Of a stretch of 64,000 nt of DNA, positions 53,050 to 61,875 are shown in pieces. This stretch comes from Candidatus Amarobacter glycogenicus (GTDB lineage: Bacteria; Chloroflexota; Dehalococcoidia; Tepidiformales; Tepidiformaceae). The DNA lies in assembly GCA_016719395.1 (NCBI GenBank), contig JADJZF010000006.1, positions 62,001-126,000 on the forward strand. The letters run 5' to 3'. Positions within the stretch are counted from its first letter, which is position 1; the number at the start of each line of letters is the position of its first letter. The translations under genes and the position numbers were made by a program. The notes under the pieces were generated by a model. The model saw only the letters and a list, made by a program, of their open reading frames with translations. It had not been told where the DNA came from and made no database searches.

Positions 53050-54153
53050 ATGCGCATCCTCGCGATCGACATGGGCACGGGCACCCAGGACATCCTTGTC
53101 TTCGATGCCGCCCAGCAGGTCGAGAACTCCGTGAAACTGGTGATGCCGTCCGCGACCGAAGTCGCGGCTCGCCGCATCCGCCGGGCGCACGCTGCCGGCA
53201 GGAAACTCGTCCTGACCGGTACCGTCGCCGGCGGTGGCCCCTGCTCCTGGGCGCTGGAGGACTTCCTGAAGGCCGGCGGCGCCGCCTTCGCAACACCCGA
53301 AGCCGCCCAGACCATCGATGACGACCTTGACCGGGTGCGTGAGCTCGGCGTGACGCTCGTCTCGGAGGACGAGACCGCGTCCATCGATGGCGACCGGGTT
53401 GTCCTCCAGGACCTGGACATCGGCGCCATCCGCGCGGCCCTCAGTGCATTTGAGGTGCCCGGCGACTTCGATGGCTTCGCACTCGGTTGCCTCGATCACG
53501 GCGCTGCTCCTCCGGATGTCTCCGACCGCGTTTTCCGGTTCGAGCACCTCCGCCGCGTGGTCGAAGGGCGGAACGACCTTCTCGCGTTCGCGACGGATGC
53601 AAGTGCGCTTCCCCACTACCTGACGCGGGCCCGGGCGATGTGTGGTTCTGCCGCCGGTCAGGGGCCGGTGGTATTCATGGACACGGGTCCTGCAGCAGCA
53701 CTCGGTGCGCTGCACGATGAACGCGTCGGCGGCGCCGCGGAATCACTCGTCATGAACCTTGGAAACATGCACCTGCTCGCGTTCCATCTGCGCGGCCGTC
53801 GAATCGCCAGTCTTTTCGAGCATCACACGGGCGAAGTCACTTCCGAGCAGATCGAATCGTTCGCGATGCAACTCTGCGCGGGCACCCTCCAGCACGAGGC
53901 GGTCTTCAATTCGAAGGGTCATGGCGCCTTCCACGCCGACCGATCCCTCGTGCGTCCCGCCGTGCCCGCTACCGTTGCTGCGACCGGACCTCGGCGGGTG
54001 AAGATCCGCGAGACTGCGCTCGCGCCCTACTTCGCGGCCCCTCTCGGCGACATGATGATCGGCGGCTGCTTTGGGCTGCTTCGGGGATTCGGGGAATGCA
54101 ATCCTGCAGCCGGCGAGGCCATCGCCTCCCGCCTGGGCCCGGTACCCGGGTGA
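53050..54153 (+). CDS. DUF1786-family protein
   Basis: 367 residues from the ATG at 53050. ILAIDMGTGTQDILVFDAAQ followed by ENSVKLVMPSATEVAARRIR is the usual start of DUF1786 proteins, an ASKHA-like fold sometimes mislabelled 'pyruvate formate-lyase activating'. The Asp of IDMGTGTQD would bind nucleotide. VFMDTGPAAALGAL and the late GGCFGLLRGF also fit. Function unknown. Overlaps the next gene by 4 bases. Confidence 0.8.
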   Translation: MRILAIDMGTGTQDILVFDAAQQVENSVKLVMPSATEVAARRIRRAHAAGRKLVLTGTVAGGGPCSWALEDFLKAGGAAFATPEAAQTIDDDLDRVRELGVTLVSEDETASIDGDRVVLQDLDIGAIRAALSAFEVPGDFDGFALGCLDHGAAPPDVSDRVFRFEHLRRVVEGRNDLLAFATDASALPHYLTRARAMCGSAAGQGPVVFMDTGPAAALGALHDERVGGAAESLVMNLGNMHLLAFHLRGRRIASLFEHHTGEVTSEQIESFAMQLCAGTLQHEAVFNSKGHGAFHADRSLVRPAVPATVAATGPRRVKIRETALAPYFAAPLGDMMIGGCFGLLRGFGECNPAAGEAIASRLGPVPG

Positions 54154-54686
54154 TCCCGGTAGTGCGCGTACTCTTCGAACGTGCGCTCGCCCGCCGGGAG
54201 TCGCTCCTGGGCCTCGTTGAGGTGGTACCCGGCGACTATTGGACGCGGTCCGCTGGAGGCGACTCCTGGACGGCGTACACACACCTCGCGCACGCACTTA
54301 CGGCCGATAATGCCCTCGCGGATCTGGCGGACCTCCTGGCGGGCGGCGCCGGTCCAGTACGGCTCACCGCTGCCGCCATGTATGCCGAGCGGGAACGAAG
54401 CATCCAGTCGTCGGCAGACCTTTCGCCGGCAGCACTGGTGGTGCAGGCACGGCGATCGCGCGACCGATTGACTCGCCAGTTCGGACTCCTGGCGCCGGCA
54501 GACCTCGACCGCGCACTGGTCTGGGAACTTCCCGGCGGATCCTGGCCCGCAGAGGTGTCAATCAGCCTCCTTGCCTACCTGGAGCAATGGGCTGTCCACG
54601 ACTCAGGACACGAGGGCGCCATCCGGGCGGCGATTTCCACGACGCCTGACCTCTCCGCCGGCGCTCACATCCGGAGATTGCGCTAG
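54150..54686 (+). CDS. DinB-like protein coupled to DUF1786
   Basis: 178 residues from a GTG at 54150 that overlaps the DUF1786 stop (GTGA). SLLGLVEVVPGDYWTRSAGG, DSWTAYTHLAHALTAD and WAVHDSGHEGAIRAAI fit a DinB-like four-helix metal protein, with histidines near 46, 50 and 155-159. The two genes are translationally coupled, so they probably act together. Its end overlaps the GGDEF gene end by 4 bases. Confidence 0.65.
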   Translation: MIPVVRVLFERALARRESLLGLVEVVPGDYWTRSAGGDSWTAYTHLAHALTADNALADLADLLAGGAGPVRLTAAAMYAERERSIQSSADLSPAALVVQARRSRDRLTRQFGLLAPADLDRALVWELPGGSWPAEVSISLLAYLEQWAVHDSGHEGAIRAAISTTPDLSAGAHIRRLR

Positions 54687-55726
54687 GCCGAGCGCCGAAG
54701 GGTGCTGGACCGGACGGCGTTCTTGCCGGTTCGCTTGGCCGAAAGGAGCAGGTCGTCCGCTCGCTTGAGGACCGAGCCCGCGGTCTCGCCGGGATCGCGA
54801 ATTGCGCAGCCGATAGAAATCGATGCCGGGGTGGCCTCGAACACCATGGCCCGGAGCCGGTCGGCCAATGCGGTCGCCTGGGTAAGGGAGGTCTGGGGCA
54901 TCAGGACGATGAACTCCTCGCCGCCGTAGCGCGCGACGCGGTCGCTTTCGCGGATGTTGTCGCGGAGCAGGCGCGCGACCTGGGCAAGCACTTCATCGCC
55001 GCGGAGGTGCCCGTACTCGTCGTTGATCCGCTTGAAGTCGTCGAGGTCGAGCATGAGGAGGGCGAAACGCGATGAAGGGTCTTCCGCGAGGATGCCCAGC
55101 CGTTCGAGGAATACGCGGCGATTCGCGATCCCGGTCAGGGGGTCGGTCTCCGCGAGGACGCGAGCCCGGTACTCCGCATGGCGCCAGGCAGAGCCTACGG
55201 CGTGCGAGAGCAAAGCCATGGCCGCCGCCATGACCACCATCGTCAGGAGGTCCGCGTTCACCATCAGTGGCTGGTCGCTCTTCAGCGAGATAGCCAGGCG
55301 GCCCCCGACGATGTTCACCAGGATGAAACTGGAAATGACGAAGTAGCTCCACCCGTGGTAGCGCCGGCCATAGCCAACGAGTGCGTAGAGGTAAACGGCC
55401 CAAAACGGTGACTGGGGGTGGCCCATCACCACCCACGCTGTAGTGATGCAGGAGACGTCGAGCATGGGTGTGAGCCGCTCAACGAAGGGTATCGGGCGAC
55501 CCGGGATGCGGTATTGCAGGATGTAACCCGCGTGCAACAAGTGGTAACCGGCAATCCATGCGGCGCCCGCCTGTGCCGCCCCGGACCTCTCTCCGAACCA
55601 TCCGAGAAGCATGCCCACCACGCAGAAGCTGGCCACACTGCTTTGCAGCAGGAGCACCTGGCGTTCGAGTTTGCGCTGGTCGCGTTCCGGCATAGCCGGA
55701 AGCACGGGGGGGCGACCCTCAGTCAT
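54683..55726 (-). CDS. Diguanylate cyclase with membrane sensor region
   Basis: 347 residues from the ATG at 55726, after GGAAGAG; earlier starts at 55747 and 55810 are in frame. Five to six hydrophobic segments (~20-170) are followed by a complete GGDEF domain: DPLTGIANRRVFLERLG, LLMLDLDDFKRINDEYGHL, and the active site RYGGEEF. An RxxD inhibitory site (RESD) lies five residues ahead of it, so feedback by c-di-GMP is expected. It makes c-di-GMP from GTP. No c-di-GMP target is seen nearby. Confidence 0.95.
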   Translation of the reverse strand: MTEGRPPVLPAMPERDQRKLERQVLLLQSSVASFCVVGMLLGWFGERSGAAQAGAAWIAGYHLLHAGYILQYRIPGRPIPFVERLTPMLDVSCITTAWVVMGHPQSPFWAVYLYALVGYGRRYHGWSYFVISSFILVNIVGGRLAISLKSDQPLMVNADLLTMVVMAAAMALLSHAVGSAWRHAEYRARVLAETDPLTGIANRRVFLERLGILAEDPSSRFALLMLDLDDFKRINDEYGHLRGDEVLAQVARLLRDNIRESDRVARYGGEEFIVLMPQTSLTQATALADRLRAMVFEATPASISIGCAIRDPGETAGSVLKRADDLLLSAKRTGKNAVRSSTLRRSA

Positions 55727-55846
55727 CGCTCTTCCACCTTCTGCCATGTAGTTCGACACGCTCCCGCAACCGCGAAAGTAGAGGGTGGGTGACGCCGTCA
55801 ACTTCGCCACTCAAGCAACGGCGCCCGGGGCCGATGATCGGAGGAC

Positions 55847-57114
55847 CTAGATCGGGCTCCCGAATCTGGTTGATGCCGCGGAGTGCCGCCCAAGCTCAGT
55901 CGAGGGAGCGGCTCCCTCGACATATTCCTTTACGATCGCCTGCCAGGGTCCCTTCGCCCGGAGACCTGCCAGCAACCCTGCCAGCCCAAAGTTGATCCGC
56001 GTGAGGAACACCATCCCGGCGGGAACGTTGCAGTGCCGGTTGACCTGGCCGCCTACTCCCGTGGTCATGGTGTTGCGACGCACCATCTCCGCCGCCAGCT
56101 CCGGGGTGAACTCCACCTCGTCATCGAGGATTGGCGCCCAATACCAGTGCATGTGGTCGTAGACCTCATCGGTCGTGAACGGCGCGCCCGGCAAGAGGAT
56201 ACCCACTGCCTCGGTAGCTGCGCGCCACTCCGCCCGGTCGCCCGCGTTGAGCGCACGGATCAGCCGCTTGAAGCCTTCGATCGTCGGGACGTCGAACTCA
56301 GCCACGCATCCGTAGTCGACGAAGCCGATCTTGCCGCCTTCGAGGAGCAAGAAATTCCCGGGATGTGGGTCTCCGTTGAACAGTCCGTGGCGATAAATCG
56401 ATCCGAAACAGAACCGGTAGATCATTTCGCCCAGCCGGTTGCGCTCATCCTGGGGAAGTTCGCGCGCGGCGGCAAACGGCTGACCGCGCAAGAACTCCTG
56501 CACCAGGACGGTGCTGCTTGAAAGTTCGTGGTAGACGCGGGGGACGCGGACAAACGCATGGCCATCGAATGCCTCGAAGAAGCGTTGCTGCCACTGTGCC
56601 TCTCGCCGGTAGTCGAGTTCGGCCCGGATACCGTCCTCGAGGTCTCTGACGATGGTTCCGGCGTCCAGCCCTCGGGCGACGAGCCCGCCGAGTTTGATCA
56701 TCATCCCCACGTTCGCCAGATCGTGGTCGATCGCCTCGCGGACGCCCGGGTACTGGACCTTCACCGCGACCGGAGTGCCGTCCGTCAGTTCCGCCCTGTG
56801 CACCTGCCCGATCGAGGCGGCAGCAAACGGCGCCTTGTCGAACGATCGGAAGAGGCGTTCGGGACAAGTGAGAGGATCTGGCCCACCTTCATCACGGCGC
56901 CCTTCATCTCACCCATCGTCCGCGTGACATCTTCGGCGGTCCGCAAGATGGCCCGCTTCTTCTTGCGCTCGCGCGCTTCGCCGATGGCCACATGCGCCAT
57001 CGCCCACCGCGCGGCCGCACTCCCGGCGAGGCGGGCCGGTGTGGCCGAACGCGAAAGCCGGTTGCCCGATATCGCGCGGTCGCTCAGGGGTTCGATTCCC
57101 GCGCGTAGTCCCAC
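55847..57114 (-). pseudogene. UbiB/ABC1-like kinase with internal deletion
   Basis: The N-terminal frame (56785-57114) has the KxGQ motif MKGAVMKVGQILSL. The second frame (to 55847) resumes at PERLFRSFDKAPFAAASIGQ and VHRAELTDGTPVAVKVQYPG, then has NGDPHPGNFLLLEGGKIGFV and DYG. Between these, family members carry about 35-40 residues (PxxxRxxLxxLQ...) which are missing, with a frame change at about 56857-56868. The Ala-rich loop and kinase Asp/Asn remain. Either a real deletion or an assembly collapse. Start uncertain; the ATG at 57114 lies inside the upstream gene. Confidence 0.75.
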
Positions 57115-57527
57115 GAAATGACTTTCGTCGGGGTCACTTCAACGAGTGCCCCCGGCTCCTCGGAGCGTGCCGCATACGCCTCGCCCATCTTCTGACCGAG
57201 GTAGTGGATTGCCACCTCCCGGCCGAGCGGCTTGTCGCCCGGGAGCTCCCGCGCCGTGCCTTCGATCACCACGACCTTATACGGCGCCGTCTTCGTATCG
57301 ACGACCACGCTGATCCGGGGGTTCTTCCGAAGGTTCCGCATCTTCTTGGATTCGGCGCCCGTGTGGAACAGTACCTTGCCGTCGCGCCATGCGTACCAGA
57401 TGGGCATGGCATGGGGCTTGCCCGAAGGACCGGTGGTCGAGACCACTGCGATGTGCGGTTCGGCGAGGAAGTCATCGAGTTCAGACTGCGAAAGCGGCAC
57501 GGGGTACTCCTGTTGTTGCGCTATCAA
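57084..57527 (-). CDS. PPOX-class F420/FMN-binding protein
   Basis: 147 residues. LDDFLAEPHIAVVSTTGPSG, KPHAMPIWYAWRDGKVLFHT, MRNLRKNPRISVVVDTKTAP and YKVVVIEGTAREL match the split-barrel PPOX class, probably F420-dependent in this lineage. It is a small oxidoreductase of unknown substrate. Its stop lies 30 bases inside the UbiB frame. Confidence 0.88.
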   Translation of the reverse strand: MIAQQQEYPVPLSQSELDDFLAEPHIAVVSTTGPSGKPHAMPIWYAWRDGKVLFHTGAESKKMRNLRKNPRISVVVDTKTAPYKVVVIEGTARELPGDKPLGREVAIHYLGQKMGEAYAARSEEPGALVEVTPTKVISWDYARESNP

Positions 57528-57581
57528 GCGTTGCCGAGGAGTTCGTCATCGGCAAGCAGCCGGTTCTCCGAGCGACATAAG

Positions 57582-57607
57582 CGTTAGAGAATCGTTAGAA
57601 CCGTTAA
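57582..57607. repeat. Three short CGTTA direct repeats
   Basis: CGTTA occurs at 57582, 57593 and 57602 (two as CGTTAGA), spaced 11 and 9 bases, in the 159-base gap between divergent genes. It could be an operator for either gene. Confidence 0.3.
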
Positions 57608-57686
57608 CGAGGGCCACACCTGCATCTACGTAGACTATGGATACATAGCCGAGAATGAGTACAGGAAGTCAACGAGGGAGGGGCAT

Positions 57687-57884
57687 GTGACCGGAATCTT
57701 CTACGACCCAAAGTCGCGCCGCCTCCATGCCGTGGTCACCTGTCCGGAATCCGGCTGGCTCCTCGTCACCCACAACCTCGATGCCGGCCTGTACCACTGC
57801 CGCCGGATCATGCGCGAGTGGCTCAGTCCGGAAGACCTCTTCCTCGTCGAGTGGACGATCGATCGCGAGCGCCTCTCAGCCTGA
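57687..57884 (+). CDS. Small protein of unknown function
   Basis: 65 residues from a GTG at 57687 with GGGAGGGG just upstream. TGIFYDPKSRRLHAVVTCPE and LDAGLYHCRRIMREWLSPED contain two Cys and two Trp; no signal or membrane segment. The frame has normal codon use and a good ribosome-binding site, so I take it as real. It is 18 bases ahead of the NadD-like gene on the same strand. Confidence 0.55.
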   Translation: MTGIFYDPKSRRLHAVVTCPESGWLLVTHNLDAGLYHCRRIMREWLSPEDLFLVEWTIDRERLSA

Positions 57885-57902
57885 ATTCGTTAACATCTCG
57901 CA

Positions 57903-58598
57903 GTGACCGAGGAGTTGGCTGTCCGCCTTGAACGCCTGGACGCGGCCGCTGGGCCCGCTGCCGAGCGATTCGATGCTGGGGGGCCGCTTGGCCGTACTGC
58001 CGCGGTCTTGCCCTCGGCGTTCAACCCACCGACGCACGCACACCAGCACTTGCTGGAACGCGCTCTCGAAACGTTCGGGATAAGCAGCGCCATCGCTCTG
58101 CTGACCACCCGAAACGTCGATAAGGGACTCCACGGCGCCCCGCTGGCCGATCGTATCGGCATGCTCCTGGCGCTTGGAGAAGCGTTTCCGGGGCTGGCGG
58201 TCATGGCCGCGAACCAGGCCCGCATCATCGACCAGGCTGTCGCGCTCGCGTTGCTTCTGCCCGGAGTCGAACTCGACTTCGTGGTCGGCTTCGATACGCT
58301 CGAACGGCTCTTCGCGCCCCGCTACTACACCGACATGGAAGGTGAGCTTGCGCCGTTCTTCGCCCGCCACCGTATCCTCGCCGCTAACCGGGGAGAAGTA
58401 GAAGCGGCGCGTGTCAGGAAGTGGCTTGATGCCAATGTGGTCCAGTTCCGTCCCCGAATCGAAGTGCTCGAGATCGATGAGTTCCCGGCTTCGCTCTCGT
58501 CGACGCAGGTTCGGGAGGCGCTCCGCAGTGATCAGGAGGCCCTTCACGTCGCTCCAGCCGTCAGGCGATACATCGAGGAGCGCGGCCTCTACCGGTAG
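57903..58598 (+). CDS. Nucleotidyltransferase, NadD-like with variant motif
   Basis: 231 residues. AAVLPSAFNPPTHAHQHLLE carries the nucleotidyltransferase HxGH-type motif as THAH, and LSSTQVREALRSD matches the second ISSTxIR motif. LDFVVGFDTLERLF fits the NadD Asp-binding strand. It transfers AMP to a phosphate (e.g. nicotinate mononucleotide), but the degenerate first motif and the low similarity to housekeeping NadD suggest another substrate. Confidence 0.75.
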   Translation: MTEELAVRLERLDAAAGPAAERFDAGGPLGRTAAVLPSAFNPPTHAHQHLLERALETFGISSAIALLTTRNVDKGLHGAPLADRIGMLLALGEAFPGLAVMAANQARIIDQAVALALLLPGVELDFVVGFDTLERLFAPRYYTDMEGELAPFFARHRILAANRGEVEAARVRKWLDANVVQFRPRIEVLEIDEFPASLSSTQVREALRSDQEALHVAPAVRRYIEERGLYR

Positions 58599-58600
58599 GC

Positions 58601-59830
58601 TTACGTGATCCGCGAAAGGTCCGGGCCCCCGCTCGTAGCCACTACGTGCGCTGACTCCAGCTCCGCAACCCCGGCCTCGCTCATCCCCAGCCACGAGCTC
58701 AACACACCGGCTGTATCTTCGCCCATGCTCGGCGGTGGGCCCTGGATCCCCGTCTCGCTGCGCGAAAGCCGTATCGGTGTGTCGGCGATAGGGATGGTGC
58801 CCGCAACCGGGTGCGTTACCTCCTTGATGCTCTCGCGGAACCTCACCTGTTCGTCTCCGACCACGTCGGGCACGGTGTTCACCGGGCCACAAGGGATTCC
58901 AGCTTCCAGCAGGTCCGCGTACCACTCGTGCGTCGTCCGCTTCTTGAAGGCCACGTTCAAGATCGGTTCGAGATCGGCGTGGTTTCGGGTGCGCTTCGGG
59001 CCGGTTTCGAACCGCGCATCATCGATCAGTTCCGGGACGCCGAGCATCGCGCAGAGCAAGTTCCACTGGTTCTCCTCGCCGAATGCAAGGGCGACCACGA
59101 TGTGTCCATCTGCGGTAGGGAAAGCCTGGAACGGCGTTGCGCTCGGGTGGCGGGTGCCCAGCGGGCCTGGCGCCTCGCCCGTCACGAAATAGCGCATGAT
59201 CGAGTTTTCCATCACGGCGAGCTGGCAATCGAGCATCGAAATGTCGATTGCCTGGCCCCGCCCGCTTCGTTCCCGTTCGTGGAGGGCGGTGAGCACGCCG
59301 ATCGTCGCGAACAACCCGGCCGTGAGGTCTCCGTACGAGGCACCCGGCCGCACCGGTCCCCCTCCAGCCTCCCCGGTGATCGACATCATCCCGCCCATCG
59401 CCTGGACAACAATATCGAGCGCCGGACGGTCGCTATACGGGCCGGTCTGTCCGAAGCCCGAGACGCTCGCCATGATCACCCGCGGGTTGCGGGCCGAGAG
59501 GATGTCGTAGCCGAGGCCGAGGCGTGCCATGGTCCCCGGCGTGAAGTTCTCGATGACGACATCAGCCTTCTCAACGAGCTTGAGGAATAGCTCTTTGCCG
59601 TCTCCGGAACGAAGGTCGATGGAGATGCTCTTCTTGCCGCGGTTGATGCTGAAGAAGTAGCCGCTCCATCCGTTCTGGTAGGGCCCCGTGGTCCGGGAGA
59701 TGTCCCCGTTCGGGGGACGTTCCACCTTCACGACCTCTGCGCCGAGGTCGGCGAGGATCATCGAAGCGAACGGCCCCGCCAGCACCCAGGTGAGGTCGAG
59801 GACGCGAATGTCTTCCATCGGACGGGGCAT
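58601..59830 (-). CDS. CaiB/BaiF-family CoA-transferase
   Basis: 409 residues. Start IRVLDLTWVLAGPFASMILA with DLGAEVVKVERP, then GKKSISIDLRSGDGK, ADVVIENFTPGTMARLGLGY, and the catalytic Asp in SYGDLTAGLFAT. Class III CoA-transferase; moves CoA between acids, substrate unknown. It fits with the acyl-CoA dehydrogenase in the window but is distant from it. Confidence 0.93.
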   Translation of the reverse strand: MPRPMEDIRVLDLTWVLAGPFASMILADLGAEVVKVERPPNGDISRTTGPYQNGWSGYFFSINRGKKSISIDLRSGDGKELFLKLVEKADVVIENFTPGTMARLGLGYDILSARNPRVIMASVSGFGQTGPYSDRPALDIVVQAMGGMMSITGEAGGGPVRPGASYGDLTAGLFATIGVLTALHERERSGRGQAIDISMLDCQLAVMENSIMRYFVTGEAPGPLGTRHPSATPFQAFPTADGHIVVALAFGEENQWNLLCAMLGVPELIDDARFETGPKRTRNHADLEPILNVAFKKRTTHEWYADLLEAGIPCGPVNTVPDVVGDEQVRFRESIKEVTHPVAGTIPIADTPIRLSRSETGIQGPPPSMGEDTAGVLSSWLGMSEAGVAELESAHVVATSGGPDLSRIT

Positions 59831-59920
59831 GCGAACTCCCGCAGGTTTGTCCCCACACTCTACGGACTAACGCCGAAACGAGCGGCTTCTCCGCCTTGCC
59901 GGGCCGGTCGCGGCAGAAGG

Positions 59921-61264
59921 CTAGGCGGCCTTCGCCTCACCGGGCTCTTTCCGAGAGTGGACCAGCCGCAGGAACTCATCCCTCGATGCGGCCACCGGGT
60001 CGGCAGTGCGCCACTGGTGCGCCTCCGTCAGCACCGTAAGGACGCCCGCGAAGCGTAGCCAGAAGACGCCGTAGCGATACGTCGGCATCAGTGGGATCGT
60101 CCACCATCCGTGCCAGAGCCGGCGGGAGGATGGTGGGACCACGAGGAGCGCGCTCGTGGTCCACGTTGCCGCTTCGATGAAGACGTATGCCGCATAGAGC
60201 GCCACGCCGGCCAGGAGCACGGTCGACACGTCGTACCCGAAGAACACCAGCGCCGGCATCAGGAACGTCCAGCTAACGCGCGGGAAGGCGAGCGTGTGGT
60301 CCACCAGCAGCGTGCGCACCGGCGCGAACCCCCGGTAGAACAGCCCCCGCGTTGCGAGTTTCGGGTGCGCCGCGATGACCTCGATCTCTCCGCGTTGCCA
60401 GCGAACCCTCTGGGCGTAGAGGGCCCGCAGACTGGGGATCGGGTCGGTATAGCAGACCGAGGCGGTGACGACGCTGACGTGTTTGTCCGGGAACAGCTCC
60501 TGGAGTTCGAAGGTCATGAAGGTGTCTTCGCCCACAGTGCTCGTGTCGTAGAGGTAGGTGTTCAACAGCACATCACGACGGAACGCGCTGAAGGCGCCGG
60601 CCAGGGTGAAGAGGGAACGGGCCCTGGATTCGAAGCGGCGCCCGACGTTGAACCCGAAGTAGTACTCCTGGAACTCGCATTCATGGATGACCTTCATGAA
60701 CCCCGAACTCCCGGACTCCGGCCGGATCTCGACCGCGCCCGTGGCAGCAATGAGGTCCTGGTCGTTTTCGAAGGCGGCGACCATGTTGACGATGGCGTCT
60801 TCGTGGAGGACGACGTCGCTGTCGAGGTTGATGACATACTCGCCCTGTGCGTAGTGGATACCGACGTTGAGCGCCCACGGTTTGCCCTGGTGGAACGTCG
60901 AAAGCCAGTGGATCGAACCGGGGAAGGCCTCCTGTTGTTCCTCGCAGAAGACCTTGAAGGACGAGTCGCGGCTCCCGTTGTCGATCGCCAGGATCTCGAT
61001 CAGTTCCAGGGGGTAACTCTGAGCGCGGATCGAGTCGATGCATGCTCCGAGAATGGCTTCGCTGTTGTACACGGGGATGAGGATGCTGACGCGCGGCCAC
61101 TTCCCCTGGGGAGCCTTCGTCACAGGCCGGATGGGCAGCCGCTTCGCCCGTCCTGCAATGGTGGCGACGAGGTATCGAAAGGACTGGAATCCGTCGACCA
61201 GGATCGGTACGAACAGCCAGACCCCCCAGAAGCCGAGGGCGCTGTACCAGTGCTCGGTGGCCAT
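59921..61264 (-). CDS. Family 2 glycosyltransferase, exosortase-G-associated type
   Basis: 447 residues from an ATG at 61264 that overlaps the exosortase stop by 1 base (TGATG). An N-terminal TM segment (LGFWGVWLFVPILVDGF), then a GT-A domain: WPRVSILIPVYNSEAILGAC, NLDSD (148-150, metal site), VGEDT (246-248) and QRVRW (285-289). Three to four C-terminal TM segments follow. This layout matches the glycosyltransferase family found next to XrtG (TIGR03111, from memory). It would make a lipid- or protein-linked sugar, possibly attached to the sorted protein. The donor is unknown. Confidence 0.85.
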   Translation of the reverse strand: MATEHWYSALGFWGVWLFVPILVDGFQSFRYLVATIAGRAKRLPIRPVTKAPQGKWPRVSILIPVYNSEAILGACIDSIRAQSYPLELIEILAIDNGSRDSSFKVFCEEQQEAFPGSIHWLSTFHQGKPWALNVGIHYAQGEYVINLDSDVVLHEDAIVNMVAAFENDQDLIAATGAVEIRPESGSSGFMKVIHECEFQEYYFGFNVGRRFESRARSLFTLAGAFSAFRRDVLLNTYLYDTSTVGEDTFMTFELQELFPDKHVSVVTASVCYTDPIPSLRALYAQRVRWQRGEIEVIAAHPKLATRGLFYRGFAPVRTLLVDHTLAFPRVSWTFLMPALVFFGYDVSTVLLAGVALYAAYVFIEAATWTTSALLVVPPSSRRLWHGWWTIPLMPTYRYGVFWLRFAGVLTVLTEAHQWRTADPVAASRDEFLRLVHSRKEPGEAKAA

Positions 61265-61875
61265 CAGTGCGCCGCCTTGAGTCGCGCGGCCACGGTGCTC
61301 AACGTGGGGCGGGTGATTGCGAACCAGTAGATGCCGATGGCAAGCACGAAGAACACGAACCGGCCCAGCACGACGTGAGCCACATCGAGCCACCCTTGCC
61401 CGCCGTACGCCAGCGCAAGGACGATCACGAGCATCCGGACGACGTTCGCAAGGAAGGTGAGGACCAGCGCGATCGCCAGCACTCTTGCTCGCCTTAATGG
61501 CGGGAGGGCAGGGAAGAAGGCGACGAGACCGGTCAGCGTGGCAAGTTCCAGCAGGCCGGAACACTCGATTCCAATGGTGAGGAGCGTCCATTCGTTGTGG
61601 TGGGGAACCCCCACGACGAGCAGGTCGCCGGAAGTCGCACTGGTGACGGTTGTTTGCACGCCGAGAAACCACGCGAGTTGGTCCACGGTCAGCGCTGTCG
61701 CCGCGCGAAGCACTGCCTCACCGGGGACGACCGCGCGCAAGGCGACGACGAGGATGAGAGCACCTCCCGCTGCCCCCAACACGAAGTACGGCAGCCAGGC
61801 GCCGGCCTTCCAGAAGAAGCGCACCCCCACGGCCCACACCAGCGCCCCGAGCGCCAGCCAGGCTACTGCTGGCAT
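61264..61875 (-). CDS. Exosortase-family protein (XrtG-like)
   Basis: 203 residues from the ATG at 61875, overlapping the end of the upstream secreted-protein gene by 13 bases. Five to six TM segments. The three catalytic residues of exosortases/archaeosortases are present in order: Cys105 in IECSGLLELATL, Arg147 in ANVVRMLVIV, and His167 in LDVAHVVLGRFVFF. Size and position next to the glycosyltransferase point to the XrtG group (TIGR03110, from memory). It would cleave a C-terminal signal on a secreted protein at the membrane. Confidence 0.85.
   Translation of the reverse strand: MPAVAWLALGALVWAVGVRFFWKAGAWLPYFVLGAAGGALILVVALRAVVPGEAVLRAATALTVDQLAWFLGVQTTVTSATSGDLLVVGVPHHNEWTLLTIGIECSGLLELATLTGLVAFFPALPPLRRARVLAIALVLTFLANVVRMLVIVLALAYGGQGWLDVAHVVLGRFVFFVLAIGIYWFAITRPTLSTVAARLKAAH

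Noticed and set aside
57086..57105. tRNA-like T-arm (GGGGTTCGATTCCC)
   Set aside because: Only three of five T-stem pairs form, no acceptor, D or anticodon arm can be folded around it, and it lies in the coding end of a PPOX gene.
60110..61330. 406-codon open frame opposite the glycosyltransferase
   Set aside because: Shadow of a strong gene on the other strand; no recognisable motif, no signal, no ribosome-binding site.
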